A stretch of DNA of 64,000 bases from LSCE01 sp050485425 (GTDB lineage Bacteria; Pseudomonadota; Gammaproteobacteria; Nitrococcales; Aquisalimonadaceae). A program made the translations under genes and the position numbers. A model generated the notes under the pieces. That model saw only the letters and a list, made by a program, of their open reading frames with translations. It was not told the origin of the DNA and ran no database searches. Where the stretch lies: the NCBI GenBank assembly GCA_050485425.1, contig JBJHBJ010000012.1, forward strand, positions 1 to 64,000, written 5' to 3'. Shown here in pieces: positions 1 to 8,371 of this stretch (positions are counted from its first letter, which is position 1; each line of letters opens with the position of its first letter).

Positions 1-1556
1 CCCTTGCGATCACGCTCCTCGCAGACCTCGATGGGCGTGGAGACATGCACCTCGATAAAGCCGCCGTACTGGCTGATCATCTCCCGCACCTCGCGGCGTG
101 TGGCGGCGTACGGTGCGATCGGCGCACAGATGGCGATACCACGGTTCTTGGTGATCTCGCTGGCAACGTAACCAATGCGCTTGATGTTGATCTCCCGGTG
201 TTCCTTGGAGAAACCCAACTCGCTGGACAGATGCTTGCGTACCAGGTCACCGTCCAGCAGCGTCACCGGCCGGGTGCCGATCTCCATCAGCTTGGCCATC
301 AGGATGTTGGCCACAGTGGACTTGCCGGAGCCGGACAGGCCGGTGAAGAACACCGTGAAACCCTGCTCCCGCTTGGGCGGGAAGGCCTGGCGCAGCTTGG
401 CGATGACTTCCGGATAGGAGAACCAGTCCGGCAGCTCCAGACCTTCCTTCAGGCGGCGGCGCAGCTCGGTGCCCGAAATATTCAGTACGCGGGCGTCTTC
501 CGGCACTTCGGAACGCGGCACATACTGCGCCATGTCCTCCACGTACACCATTTCCTCGAACGGCTGCATGGTGATGCCCAGTTCTTCTTCGTACTTCTGC
601 ACCAGCTCCTGGGCATCGTACGGACCGTAGAAGTCCTCGCCGCTGGAGTTCTTGCCGGGGCCGGCGTGATCGCGGCCGACAATGAAGCGTGCACAACCGT
701 GGTTCTTGCGGATGATGGCGTGCCAGACCGCCTCTCGCGGCCCGCCCATGCGCATGGCCAGCGGCAGCAGGGAGAGTGCCGTGGTCTGCTCGGGGAAATG
801 TTTGACCACCTCCTGATAGCAGCGCACGCGGACGAAGTAATCCACGTCGCCGGGCTTGGTCATGCCCACGACCGGATGGATCAGCAGGTTCGCCTCGCCC
901 TGCTGCGAGGCACGCTTGGCCAGCTCCACGTGTGCCCGGTGCATGGGATTGCGGGTCTGGAAGGCCACGATGTTGTTCCAGCCCAGCTTCACGAACAGCT
1001 CGCGCAGTTCGCGCGGCGTATGGCGGAGGTGCTTGAAGGTGTGGTGGGGGGGAAGCTCCAGGCCTTCCAGGCGCCCGCCCAGGTAGACCGGATTGGTCTG
1101 GTGGAACAACCGGAACACCTCCGGGTGCGCCTCGTCGGCGGCGCCGAACACCTGCTCTGCCTGCTTGCGGAAATCGGGCCGGTAGACGTCCTCGATGGTC
1201 ATCACCGCCAGCACCATACCCTCGGGGTGGCGAAGCGCAATGCGATCACCGGCCTTCAGGGTTTCGGCAAACGCGTCGGTCACGTCCAGGTTGATGGGCA
1301 TGGGCCAGAGCGTGCCGTCCGCCAGCCGCATCGTTTCACAGACGGCCGTGTAGTCCTTTTCTGTCAGGAACCCTTCCAACGGGGAAAACCCCCCGTTCAG
1401 CAGCAGCTCGGCATCACACACCTGGCGGGCCGTCAGGTCCCAGGACGGCAGGTCCACGGCTTCCTGCTTCAGTTCCGCGACGCGCTCCGGCGAGACCAGC
1501 AGCTCTTTCAGGGTGCCGCCATGCGGCGCAATCAGTTCGTTGGACGGGTTGGACAT
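1..1556 (-). CDS. Bifunctional sulfate adenylyltransferase / adenylylsulfate kinase (3' end outside window)
   Basis: Translating the minus strand from the ATG at 1556 gives about 518 residues with no stop before the left edge. The N-terminal two thirds is ATP sulfurylase: it has the nucleotide-binding RNPMHRAH motif and the GRDHAGPG loop. The C-terminal part is APS kinase: it has the P-loop FTGLSGSGKST and the NIKRIGYVA segment. The enzyme would turn sulfate plus ATP into APS and then PAPS in the cytosol. It lies 29 bp downstream of an SLC13-type transporter on the same strand, so the pair probably forms one sulfate uptake and activation operon. The fused form is known from several proteobacteria, in contrast to the separate CysDN and CysC of E. 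coli. The C-terminus is not visible. Confidence 0.93.
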   Translation of the reverse strand, partial: MSNPSNELIAPHGGTLKELLVSPERVAELKQEAVDLPSWDLTARQVCDAELLLNGGFSPLEGFLTEKDYTAVCETMRLADGTLWPMPINLDVTDAFAETLKAGDRIALRHPEGMVLAVMTIEDVYRPDFRKQAEQVFGAADEAHPEVFRLFHQTNPVYLGGRLEGLELPPHHTFKHLRHTPRELRELFVKLGWNNIVAFQTRNPMHRAHVELAKRASQQGEANLLIHPVVGMTKPGDVDYFVRVRCYQEVVKHFPEQTTALSLLPLAMRMGGPREAVWHAIIRKNHGCARFIVGRDHAGPGKNSSGEDFYGPYDAQELVQKYEEELGITMQPFEEMVYVEDMAQYVPRSEVPEDARVLNISGTELRRRLKEGLELPDWFSYPEVIAKLRQAFPPKREQGFTVFFTGLSGSGKSTVANILMAKLMEIGTRPVTLLDGDLVRKHLSSELGFSKEHREINIKRIGYVASEITKNRGIAICAPIAPYAATRREVREMISQYGGFIEVHVSTPIEVCEERDRK

Positions 1557-1585
1557 GATTTCCTCACTACGTTGATACATCGACG

Positions 1586-3355
1586 TCAGAAACCCCAGAT
1601 CAGCGGGATCACCAGCACGGCCACCAGACCGGTCACCAGGTTCAAGGGCAGACCGATGCGCAGAAAGTCCGCAAACCGGTAGCCGCCGGGACCGAACACC
1701 ATCAGGTTGGTCTGGTACCCCATGGGTGTTGCGAAGCTGGCGGAAGCCGCCAGCATCACCGCGATGGCAAAGGGCATGAAATCCAGCCCCAGATCCATGG
1801 CAAGCGCATAGGAAATGGGGAACATGAGCACGGCGGCGGCGTTATTGGTAATCACCGCCGTGAACAGCGCCGTCAGCAGATAAATGACCGCCAGATTGAC
1901 CCAGGGATGATCCCCCGACAGTCCCACCACCGTCTGCGCCGTGACGGCGGCAACGCCGGTCTGGTCCATCGCCACGCCCAGCCCGAACGCCGCGGCAATC
2001 ACCATCAGCACCGACCAGTCGATGTGGCGATAGACCGACGCCGGTGAGCAACACCCGCTGATCAGCATGCCGGCGGCGGCAAGCAGGGCGGCCTCCAGCA
2101 TGGTGAACCAGCCCACGGTGACCAGTGCCACCATGGCCACCAGTATACCAAGAGCCAGCGGCGCTTTTTCATGCCGGGGCGAGGCGGACTCCTCGATCCG
2201 GCTGACCAGGAAGAAATCCCGGCTGTTGCGCTGCTGCTCGGCGAATTGCGGCCGCGCCTCCAGCAACAGGGTATCGCCCGGTTGCAGCACGATGTCGCCG
2301 ACCTTCTGGCGGATGCGCTCGCCATGACGGGCCACGGCGATCACCACCGCGTCATAGTGCGAGCGGAAGCGGCCATCGCGGATGCTGCGCCCCACCATCG
2401 GCGAGGAGGCGGACACCGCCGCCTCCACCAGGTTTCGCTGGGAGCGATGTCCATCGAGCTTGAATACCTGATCCGTGGCCGGGGTAAGACCGCGGATCTT
2501 CTGCAGTTCCACCACCGACTCCACGATGCCCACGAACACCAGCCGGTCTCCGGGCTGCAGCTTTTCCTGCGGGGAGACGGCAGGCAACACCGCACCGTTG
2601 CGGTCGATCTCGGCCAGGAACATGCCGGAGAGGTGGCGCAGGCCCGCTTCCTCGATGGTGCGACCGACCAGCGGCCCGTCCTTGTCCACCAGCATCTCCA
2701 CACTGTACTCGCGGGGGTCGGCCAGTTGACTCATGGCCGGCCGGCGGTCGGGCAGCAGCCAGCGGGTGGTGAGCAGAATGAACGCGACGCCCGCCACCGC
2801 CACCGGCACCCCGACCCAGGCCAGGTCGAACATGCGCAAGCCGTCAGAGGGCGTCTTGTCGATGATGAGCCCGTTCACCACCAGGTTCGTGCTGGTGCCG
2901 ATCAACGTGCAGGTCCCACCGAGGATGGCCGCATAGCTGAGGGGGATCATCAGCTTGGAGTTGGAGAGGCCGAACTTCCGCGACCATTCGCTGACCGCCG
3001 GGATCAGCATGGCCACCACGGGGGTGTTGTTCAGGAACGCGCTCATGAACGCCACGGGACTCATGAGCTTGACCTGCGCGTGCGCCAGCGAGCGCGGTCT
3101 GCCCAGCACCCGCTGCACGATCCACTGAATGCCACCGGTCTCCTGAAGCCCCGCCACGACCACGTACAACACGGCCACCGTCAGCAGCCCCTGGTTGGCC
3201 AGGCCGCCGAAAGCCTGGGACGGGCTGAGCACGCCGGTCAGCATCAGCAGCGACACGCCGCCAAGGAATACCATGTCCGGTGCGGCACGGGAGAACATCA
3301 GCGTTCCCAGCACACCGAACACGACGACGACCGTTAGCCAAGCTTCCCAGGCCAA
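1586..3355 (-). CDS. SLC13/DASS family anion permease with two TrkA-C domains, probable sulfate transporter
   Basis: This is a 589-residue polytopic membrane protein. Hydrophobic segments at residues 1-200 and 400-589 surround a soluble middle with two RCK_C/TrkA-C repeats (about residues 217-280 and 308-370). Both halves carry the family's Asn-Thr signatures: LNNTPVVA and GTSTNLVV in the first, ITNNAAAVLMFP and PMGYQTNLMVFGPGGY in the second. The start is TTG at 3355, supported by a Shine-Dalgarno AGGAG (complement of 3365-3369) nine bases upstream; the next in-frame Met lies about 20 residues in and would cut the first helix. Substrate assignment rests on the family (sulfate transporters of the SAC1/SLT type have this layout) and on the downstream ATP sulfurylase/APS kinase; other dianions are possible. 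Confidence 0.85.
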   Translation of the reverse strand: MAWEAWLTVVVVFGVLGTLMFSRAAPDMVFLGGVSLLMLTGVLSPSQAFGGLANQGLLTVAVLYVVVAGLQETGGIQWIVQRVLGRPRSLAHAQVKLMSPVAFMSAFLNNTPVVAMLIPAVSEWSRKFGLSNSKLMIPLSYAAILGGTCTLIGTSTNLVVNGLIIDKTPSDGLRMFDLAWVGVPVAVAGVAFILLTTRWLLPDRRPAMSQLADPREYSVEMLVDKDGPLVGRTIEEAGLRHLSGMFLAEIDRNGAVLPAVSPQEKLQPGDRLVFVGIVESVVELQKIRGLTPATDQVFKLDGHRSQRNLVEAAVSASSPMVGRSIRDGRFRSHYDAVVIAVARHGERIRQKVGDIVLQPGDTLLLEARPQFAEQQRNSRDFFLVSRIEESASPRHEKAPLALGILVAMVALVTVGWFTMLEAALLAAAGMLISGCCSPASVYRHIDWSVLMVIAAAFGLGVAMDQTGVAAVTAQTVVGLSGDHPWVNLAVIYLLTALFTAVITNNAAAVLMFPISYALAMDLGLDFMPFAIAVMLAASASFATPMGYQTNLMVFGPGGYRFADFLRIGLPLNLVTGLVAVLVIPLIWGF

Positions 3356-3492
3356 TACAAGTGACTCCTGTCCGCCACGATGATCGGCGGTTGTGTGACG
3401 AGTAACGCAACGAAAACAGCTGCGGACTCTACCTGCAGCCGGTCAGACGGAAAAGGAATAAAACGCTATGAATACATTGCAATACGGACTAT

Positions 3493-3766
3493 CCAGGGAA
3501 ACACTGATTAATTCCCACGTTCGCGCTCGAGACCGATTTTCGTTCGTGACCAGGAGCAAGGCGCCGCAGGTCGTGGTTCTACCTGCGGTGGCTTGCGACA
3601 CCGCCACGGGCAAAACCGGCCGAGCCCTTCGGGTTACAGTTGGATTTTTCGCGCTGCGTTGTTGCGGCGCTTGACCGTGGAACCACCACGGCGCTGCGCA
3701 CCGCGCCTGGCATCGCGAAAAATCCAACTGTAACGCGAGCGCGGGAATTGATCAGTGCTTCCCTGG
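3493..3766. repeat. Nested inverted-repeat element between galU and the sulfate operon
   Basis: The 446 bp between the transporter start and the galU stop holds no convincing gene but several inverted repeats. An outer pair (3493-3518 and 3741-3766) matches at 23 of 26 positions. An inner pair (3633-3653 and 3714-3734) is a perfect 21-bp repeat with a 60-nt spacer. A third hairpin (3556-3571 and 3581-3596, 16-bp arms, two mismatches) sits between the left arms. The spacer of the inner pair contains a small dyad CCGTGG-AACCA-CCACGG. The layout resembles a MITE or composite REP element. A short frame at 3443-3727 exists, but its sequence is simply the repeat read through. Confidence 0.7.
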
Positions 3767-3793
3767 CGGAGAGGACGCCATGCGCCTCTCCGC
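3766..3793 (-). terminator. Hairpin just downstream of galU
   Basis: Perfect 9-bp arms (3766-3774 and 3785-3793, GCGGAGAGG and its complement) lie eight bases beyond the galU stop codon. No T-run follows on the minus strand, so it may act as an mRNA 3'-end stem rather than as a full intrinsic terminator. It directly abuts the outer arm of the nested repeat element. Confidence 0.4.
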
Positions 3794-3801
3794 TCCGGGG
3801 G

Positions 3802-4674
3802 CTAACGGCTTTCCAGATATGCGGCGAATTCCGCGCCGAGCTCCGGGTGTTTGAGGCCGTATTCCACGGTTGCCTTCAGATACCCGAGCTTACTGCCGCA
3901 ATCATAACGCAGTCCCTTGAATTCGTGGGCCAGGACGGTTTCGTATTCCAGCAGCCGGGCAATGGCGTCGGTCAACTGGATTTCCCCCTTGGCGTCCGGC
4001 GGTGTTTCCTCGATCAACTGGAAGATGCGCGGGGAGAGGATATAGCGCCCCACCACCGCCAGGTTCGAGGGCGCATCCTCCGGCTTCGGCTTCTCGACGA
4101 TGCCGATGAGGCGCGAGAGTTCGCTGTTGAACTCGCTGGCACTGACCACCCCGTATTTCTGCGTCTCCTCGGGCGGAATACGTTCGACGCCCAGTATCGA
4201 GCACTGATGCTTGCTGTACTCCCTGGCCATCTGCGTCATCACCTGCTCGCCCTGGCCATCGATCAGGTCGTCGGCCAGGATGACGCCGAACGGCTCGTCA
4301 CCAACGATGGGCCGGGCGCAGAGTACGGCATGCCCCAGCCCCAGCGCCTCGCCCTGGCGGATGTAGATACAGTTGACGCCGCTGGGCACGGTATTCCGTA
4401 CGATCTCCAGCATGGCATGCTTGCCGCGGGCCTCCAGCTCCACTTCCAGTTCATAGGCCTTGTCGAAATGATCCTCGATCGCGCGCTTGGTCCGCCCGGT
4501 GACGAACACCAACTGCTTCGCGCCCGCTGCCACGGCTTCTTCCACCGCATACTGGATCAGCGGCTTGTCCACCACCGGCAGCATCTCCTTGGGGCTCGCC
4601 TTGGTAGCGGGGAGAAATCGGGTGCCGAGGCCGGCGACCGGGAATACAACGGTGTTGATCGATTTTTGTGCCAT
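3802..4674 (-). CDS. galU: UTP-glucose-1-phosphate uridylyltransferase
   Basis: This 290-residue protein makes UDP-glucose from UTP and glucose-1-phosphate in the cytosol. The N-terminal nucleotide-binding signature GLGTRFLPATKASPKEMLP (residues 15-33) and the region DKPLIQYAVEEA are typical of bacterial GalU, and the length matches the family. It is the last gene of a same-strand group with pgi (45 bp upstream) and ugd, whose product oxidises UDP-glucose. The three together channel hexose phosphate into nucleotide sugars for surface glycans. The hairpin at 3766-3793 follows the stop codon. Confidence 0.95.
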   Translation of the reverse strand: MAQKSINTVVFPVAGLGTRFLPATKASPKEMLPVVDKPLIQYAVEEAVAAGAKQLVFVTGRTKRAIEDHFDKAYELEVELEARGKHAMLEIVRNTVPSGVNCIYIRQGEALGLGHAVLCARPIVGDEPFGVILADDLIDGQGEQVMTQMAREYSKHQCSILGVERIPPEETQKYGVVSASEFNSELSRLIGIVEKPKPEDAPSNLAVVGRYILSPRIFQLIEETPPDAKGEIQLTDAIARLLEYETVLAHEFKGLRYDCGSKLGYLKATVEYGLKHPELGAEFAAYLESR

Positions 4675-4719
4675 GAAGCGTCCTGTCCCATGAAGTGAAG
4701 TGTCCGGCGGGTGTCGCCG

Positions 4720-6375
4720 TTACAGTGTGCGCACCTGACGCAGGTAATCCAGCAACGCCCGGGTGGACGGATCCAGCGCCGGCGCCTGGCCATCGCCGGT
4801 GATGGCGGGCAGCAGTTCCTTGGCCAACTGCTTGCCCAGTTCCACACCCCACTGGTCGAAGGAATTCACCTGCCAGATCACACCCTGTACATAGACCTTG
4901 TGCTCATAGAGAGCAATCAGCATGCCCAGAGTGTGCGGGTCCAGCCGCTGGAAAAGCAGCGTGTTGCTGGGTTTGTTGCCCGGATGCACCTTGTGCGGCA
5001 CGGCGCTGCGTATCGCGTCCTCGGACAGCCCCTGCCCGCGCAGGGCATCCGCCGCCTGCTCGGCGCTCTGGCCCTCCATCAGCGCCCGGCTCTGGGCAAA
5101 GCAGTTGGCCAGCGCCAGGTCGTGGTGACGGTGGTACTCGGCGGAACCGTGAACCGGGGCCAGGAAGTCCGCTGTCACCAGCGGTGTGCCCTGGTGAAGC
5201 AACTGGTAGAAGGAATGCTGGGCGTTCGGGCCGACCTCGCCGAACACCAGCGGACAGGTCTGCCAGTTCACCGGTTCGCCGTCGCGGGTCACACCCTTGC
5301 CGTTGCTCTCCATCTCGAGTTGCTGGAGATAGGCGGGGAAGCGATGCAGTCGATGATCATACGGCAGCACCACATGCCCGGTGGCGCCGAGAAAATTGCG
5401 GTACCAGACGCCCAGCAGGCCCAGCAGCACCGGCATGTTGGCCTCCAGCGGGGTCTGCCGGAAGTGGCGGTCCATGGCGTGGAACCCGGCCAGCATGGAC
5501 TCGAAATGATCCATGCCGATGGCGATCGCCAGCGGCAGCCCCACCGCCGAGGAGATCGAATACCGGCCACCGACCCAGTCCCACAGCCGGTAGCGATTCT
5601 CCTCGATGATGCCGAACTCCGCCATGGCAGCCTCGTTGGAGGAGACACCGATGAAATGGGCGGCCAACGCGTCGTCATCATCCACATGCCGCAGGAACCA
5701 CTCGCGCACGGTCTGCGCATTGGTCATGGTATCCAGCGTGGTGAATGACTTGGAGGAAACAATGAACAACGTGGTCTTCGGGTTGACGCGCTCCAGCACG
5801 TCAGTGACGTGAACGCCGTCGATGCTGGAGACGTAGTGCATGCGGATCGCGTTCGTGCGGTAAGGTGCCAGCGCCTCGGTCGCCATGACCGCGCCAAGGT
5901 CGGAACCGCCGACACCGATATTGACCACATCCGTGATCACGCGGCCGGTGCAGCCGCGATACTGCCCGCGGTGGAGCTGATTGACGAACAGGCGGATGCG
6001 GATGCGCTCGCGCTGCACATCCGGCATCACGTTCGTCCCGTCCACCATGACCGGCTGATCGCTGGGCGTCCGCAGCGCGGTATGCAAGGCCGCGCGGTGT
6101 TCGGTGCAGTTGACCTGCTCACCGGTGAACAGGCGCTCGATCCACCCCTCCAGATCGCGTTCCCGCGCCAGTTGCAGCAGCAGCGACAACGTCTCTGGGG
6201 TGAAGAGCTGCTTGGAATAATCCAGCAGCAAGCCGTTCACCTGAACGCTGAAGTGACGGGCGCGCTGTGCGTCCCGGCGGAACAGGTCAAGAATCCGGGT
6301 GCCTTCCAGCGCTTCCGCATGCTGCTGAAGCGCCGTCCAGGTGCCCTGATCACCGTCCGTCGCCGTCATCGTCAT
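4720..6375 (-). CDS. pgi: Glucose-6-phosphate isomerase
   Basis: The 551-residue protein interconverts glucose-6-phosphate and fructose-6-phosphate. It contains the phosphosugar-binding GVGGSDLGAVMATEAL segment and the SKSFTTLDTMTNA loop of the SIS fold, and the family's length is about 550. The start at 6375 is preceded by a GGGAG ribosome binding site; a second in-frame ATG two codons later is also possible. It stands between ugd (upstream, 37 bp) and galU (downstream), so it feeds both glycolysis and UDP-sugar synthesis. Confidence 0.95.
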   Translation of the reverse strand: MTMTATDGDQGTWTALQQHAEALEGTRILDLFRRDAQRARHFSVQVNGLLLDYSKQLFTPETLSLLLQLARERDLEGWIERLFTGEQVNCTEHRAALHTALRTPSDQPVMVDGTNVMPDVQRERIRIRLFVNQLHRGQYRGCTGRVITDVVNIGVGGSDLGAVMATEALAPYRTNAIRMHYVSSIDGVHVTDVLERVNPKTTLFIVSSKSFTTLDTMTNAQTVREWFLRHVDDDDALAAHFIGVSSNEAAMAEFGIIEENRYRLWDWVGGRYSISSAVGLPLAIAIGMDHFESMLAGFHAMDRHFRQTPLEANMPVLLGLLGVWYRNFLGATGHVVLPYDHRLHRFPAYLQQLEMESNGKGVTRDGEPVNWQTCPLVFGEVGPNAQHSFYQLLHQGTPLVTADFLAPVHGSAEYHRHHDLALANCFAQSRALMEGQSAEQAADALRGQGLSEDAIRSAVPHKVHPGNKPSNTLLFQRLDPHTLGMLIALYEHKVYVQGVIWQVNSFDQWGVELGKQLAKELLPAITGDGQAPALDPSTRALLDYLRQVRTL

Positions 6376-6412
6376 CGCGCTCCCTGTGGGCAGTATCGGT
6401 GGTCGTCGCCGC

Positions 6413-7756
6413 TCAGGAGTACCGTTTCACACTGTCTCCGCGGCCAATGGCGTAGTAGGTGAACCCCTGGTCGTGGAGCAGCCGCGGCTCATACAGGTTG
6501 CGGCCGTCGAAGATGGCCGGCGTCCGCAGGCTGCCCTTGATGCGATCGAAGTCCGGGCTGCGGAACACCTGCCATTCGGTGCAGATGGCCAGCACATCCG
6601 CCCCCTCCAGCGCCTGGTAAGGGTCTTCGCAAAGCTGGAGGTCGTCCCGCTCGCCATAAATGCGCCGGGTCTCCTCCATGGCCTCCGGATCGAAGGCCCT
6701 GACCCGGGCCCCCGCCGCCCACAGCGATTCCATCAGCTCACGGCTGGGTGCTTCACGCATGTCGTCGGTGTTCGGCTTGAACGCCAGCCCCCAGACCGCC
6801 ACCGTGCGCCCGGACAATTCACCCCCGAAATGGTCCTCCAGGCGCCGGAACAACACCTGCTTCTGCCGGGCGTTCACCGCCTCGACGGCGTCCAGGATCA
6901 GCGGCTCGTAGCTGGCGCCGCGCGCCGTGCGCGCCAGCGCCTTGACATCCTTCGGGAAACACGAGCCGCCGTAACCACAGCCCGGGTAAATGAAATGATA
7001 GCCAATGCGCGGGTCGGAACCGATGCCATGGCGCACCGCCTCGATGTCGGCGCCCAGCCGCTCGGCGAGACCGGAAAGCTCGTTCATGAAGCTGATCTTG
7101 GTGGCCAGCATGGCGTTGGCGGCGTACTTGGTGAGTTCGGCGGAGCGCACATCCATCACCAGCACCTTGTCGCGGTTGCGGTTGAACGGTGCGTACAATT
7201 CGCGCATCAGTTCGGTGGCCCGGCTGTTGTCGCTGCCCACGACCACGCGGTCCGGCTTCATGAAATCATTGATCGCCGCGCCTTCCTTGAGGAATTCCGG
7301 GTTGGAAACCACATGGAACGGCACTTCGGCGTCCCGGCCGGCCAGGGTCTGGGCCACGGCCATGCGCACCTTGTCGGCGGTGCCCACCGGGACGGTGGAC
7401 TTGTTCACTACCACCCGGTATTCGTTCATGTGCTCGCCGATGGAACGGGCCACCGCCAGCACGTACTGCAGATCGGCAGACCCGTCCTCGTCCGGCGGCG
7501 TTCCCACGGCGATGAACTGCAGCAGCCCGTGCCGCACACCGCGTTCCACGTCGGTGGTGAAATGCAGCCGGCCGGCGTCCCGGTTCCGTTCGATCACCTC
7601 GTCGAGGCCAGGCTCGAAAATCGGCACCTCGCCACGATTCAGGCGGTCCACCTTTTCCCGGTCGATATCGACACACACCACATGATTGCCGGTGTCCGCC
7701 AGACAGGCACCGGTTACCAGTCCCACGTAACCGCTACCGAAAATCGTTACCTTCAT
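6413..7756 (-). CDS. ugd: UDP-glucose 6-dehydrogenase
   Basis: The product oxidises UDP-glucose to UDP-glucuronate with NAD, twice. The Rossmann motif GSGYVGLVTG opens the protein and the catalytic cysteine sits in GCGYGGSCFPKD; the central and C-terminal UDP-binding domains follow. I take the ATG at 7756 (447 residues, beginning MKVTIFGSGYVG) because family members begin exactly there; a start 33 bases upstream would add a non-conserved leader. It is the first gene of the ugd-pgi-galU group. UDP-glucuronate is a precursor of acidic exopolysaccharides, which fits the PEP-CTERM genes at the other end of the window. Confidence 0.94.
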   Translation of the reverse strand: MKVTIFGSGYVGLVTGACLADTGNHVVCVDIDREKVDRLNRGEVPIFEPGLDEVIERNRDAGRLHFTTDVERGVRHGLLQFIAVGTPPDEDGSADLQYVLAVARSIGEHMNEYRVVVNKSTVPVGTADKVRMAVAQTLAGRDAEVPFHVVSNPEFLKEGAAINDFMKPDRVVVGSDNSRATELMRELYAPFNRNRDKVLVMDVRSAELTKYAANAMLATKISFMNELSGLAERLGADIEAVRHGIGSDPRIGYHFIYPGCGYGGSCFPKDVKALARTARGASYEPLILDAVEAVNARQKQVLFRRLEDHFGGELSGRTVAVWGLAFKPNTDDMREAPSRELMESLWAAGARVRAFDPEAMEETRRIYGERDDLQLCEDPYQALEGADVLAICTEWQVFRSPDFDRIKGSLRTPAIFDGRNLYEPRLLHDQGFTYYAIGRGDSVKRYS

Positions 7757-7846
7757 CGTTGCCCTGCTCCCCTGATATAGGCACGACAAACACCCCCCGG
7801 GCCGGATGTCGCCGGTACAGTTCGAATACTGGCGGACCGGACGCGG

Positions 7847-8296
7847 TCAGAACGGGATATCGTCGTCGAAATCCTGGTCCATCGGCTCCGGCTGGCGCGA
7901 CTGCTGCGACGGCTGCGGGCGGTTCTGACCGCCACCGGAGGGCGCACCACCTCCTTCACCGCGTCCGTCCAGCATCTGCATCTCGTTGGCAACGATTTCC
8001 GTGGTGTAGCGGTCCTGGCCGTCCTGGCCCTGCCATTTCCGCGTCTGCAGGCGCCCTTCGATATACACCTTGGAGCCCTTGCGCAGGTACTCCCCGGCGA
8101 TTTCGGCCAGCCGATTGAAAAACACCACGCGATGCCACTCGGTGCGCTCCTGCAGTTCGTTGCTCTGCTTGTCGCGCCAGGTGTCCGTGGTGGCGACGGT
8201 ACAATTCGTGACCGCACCACCTGACGGCATGTAACGCACTTCCGGGTCCTTGCCCAGATTGCCGATCAGGATAACCTTATTAATTCCTCGCGCCAT
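7847..8296 (-). CDS. ssb: Single-stranded DNA-binding protein
   Basis: The 149-residue protein has an N-terminal OB fold (residues 1-110; ARGINKVILIGNLGKDPEVRY and WHRVVFFNRLAEIAGEYLRKGS), a Gly/Gln/Pro-rich linker, and the acidic C-terminal tip DFDDDIPF that recruits replication and repair proteins. Length and layout match gammaproteobacterial SSB. It follows the MFS gene on the minus strand. The usual ssb partner uvrA is encoded just across the MFS gene in the opposite direction. Confidence 0.96.
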   Translation of the reverse strand: MARGINKVILIGNLGKDPEVRYMPSGGAVTNCTVATTDTWRDKQSNELQERTEWHRVVFFNRLAEIAGEYLRKGSKVYIEGRLQTRKWQGQDGQDRYTTEIVANEMQMLDGRGEGGGAPSGGGQNRPQPSQQSRQPEPMDQDFDDDIPF

Positions 8297-8371
8297 GTGT
8301 CCCCCTTTGCAGACAGTGGGTTGCGCCCTCGCGTCCCTGCTTGCCGTCCGCTTTGAATGGAAAGGTTGAAG

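Noticed and set aside
3443..3727. Short gene in the nested-repeat region
   Set aside because: Both strands give a similar peptide because the frame is reading the inverted repeats; there is no ribosome binding site or family signal.
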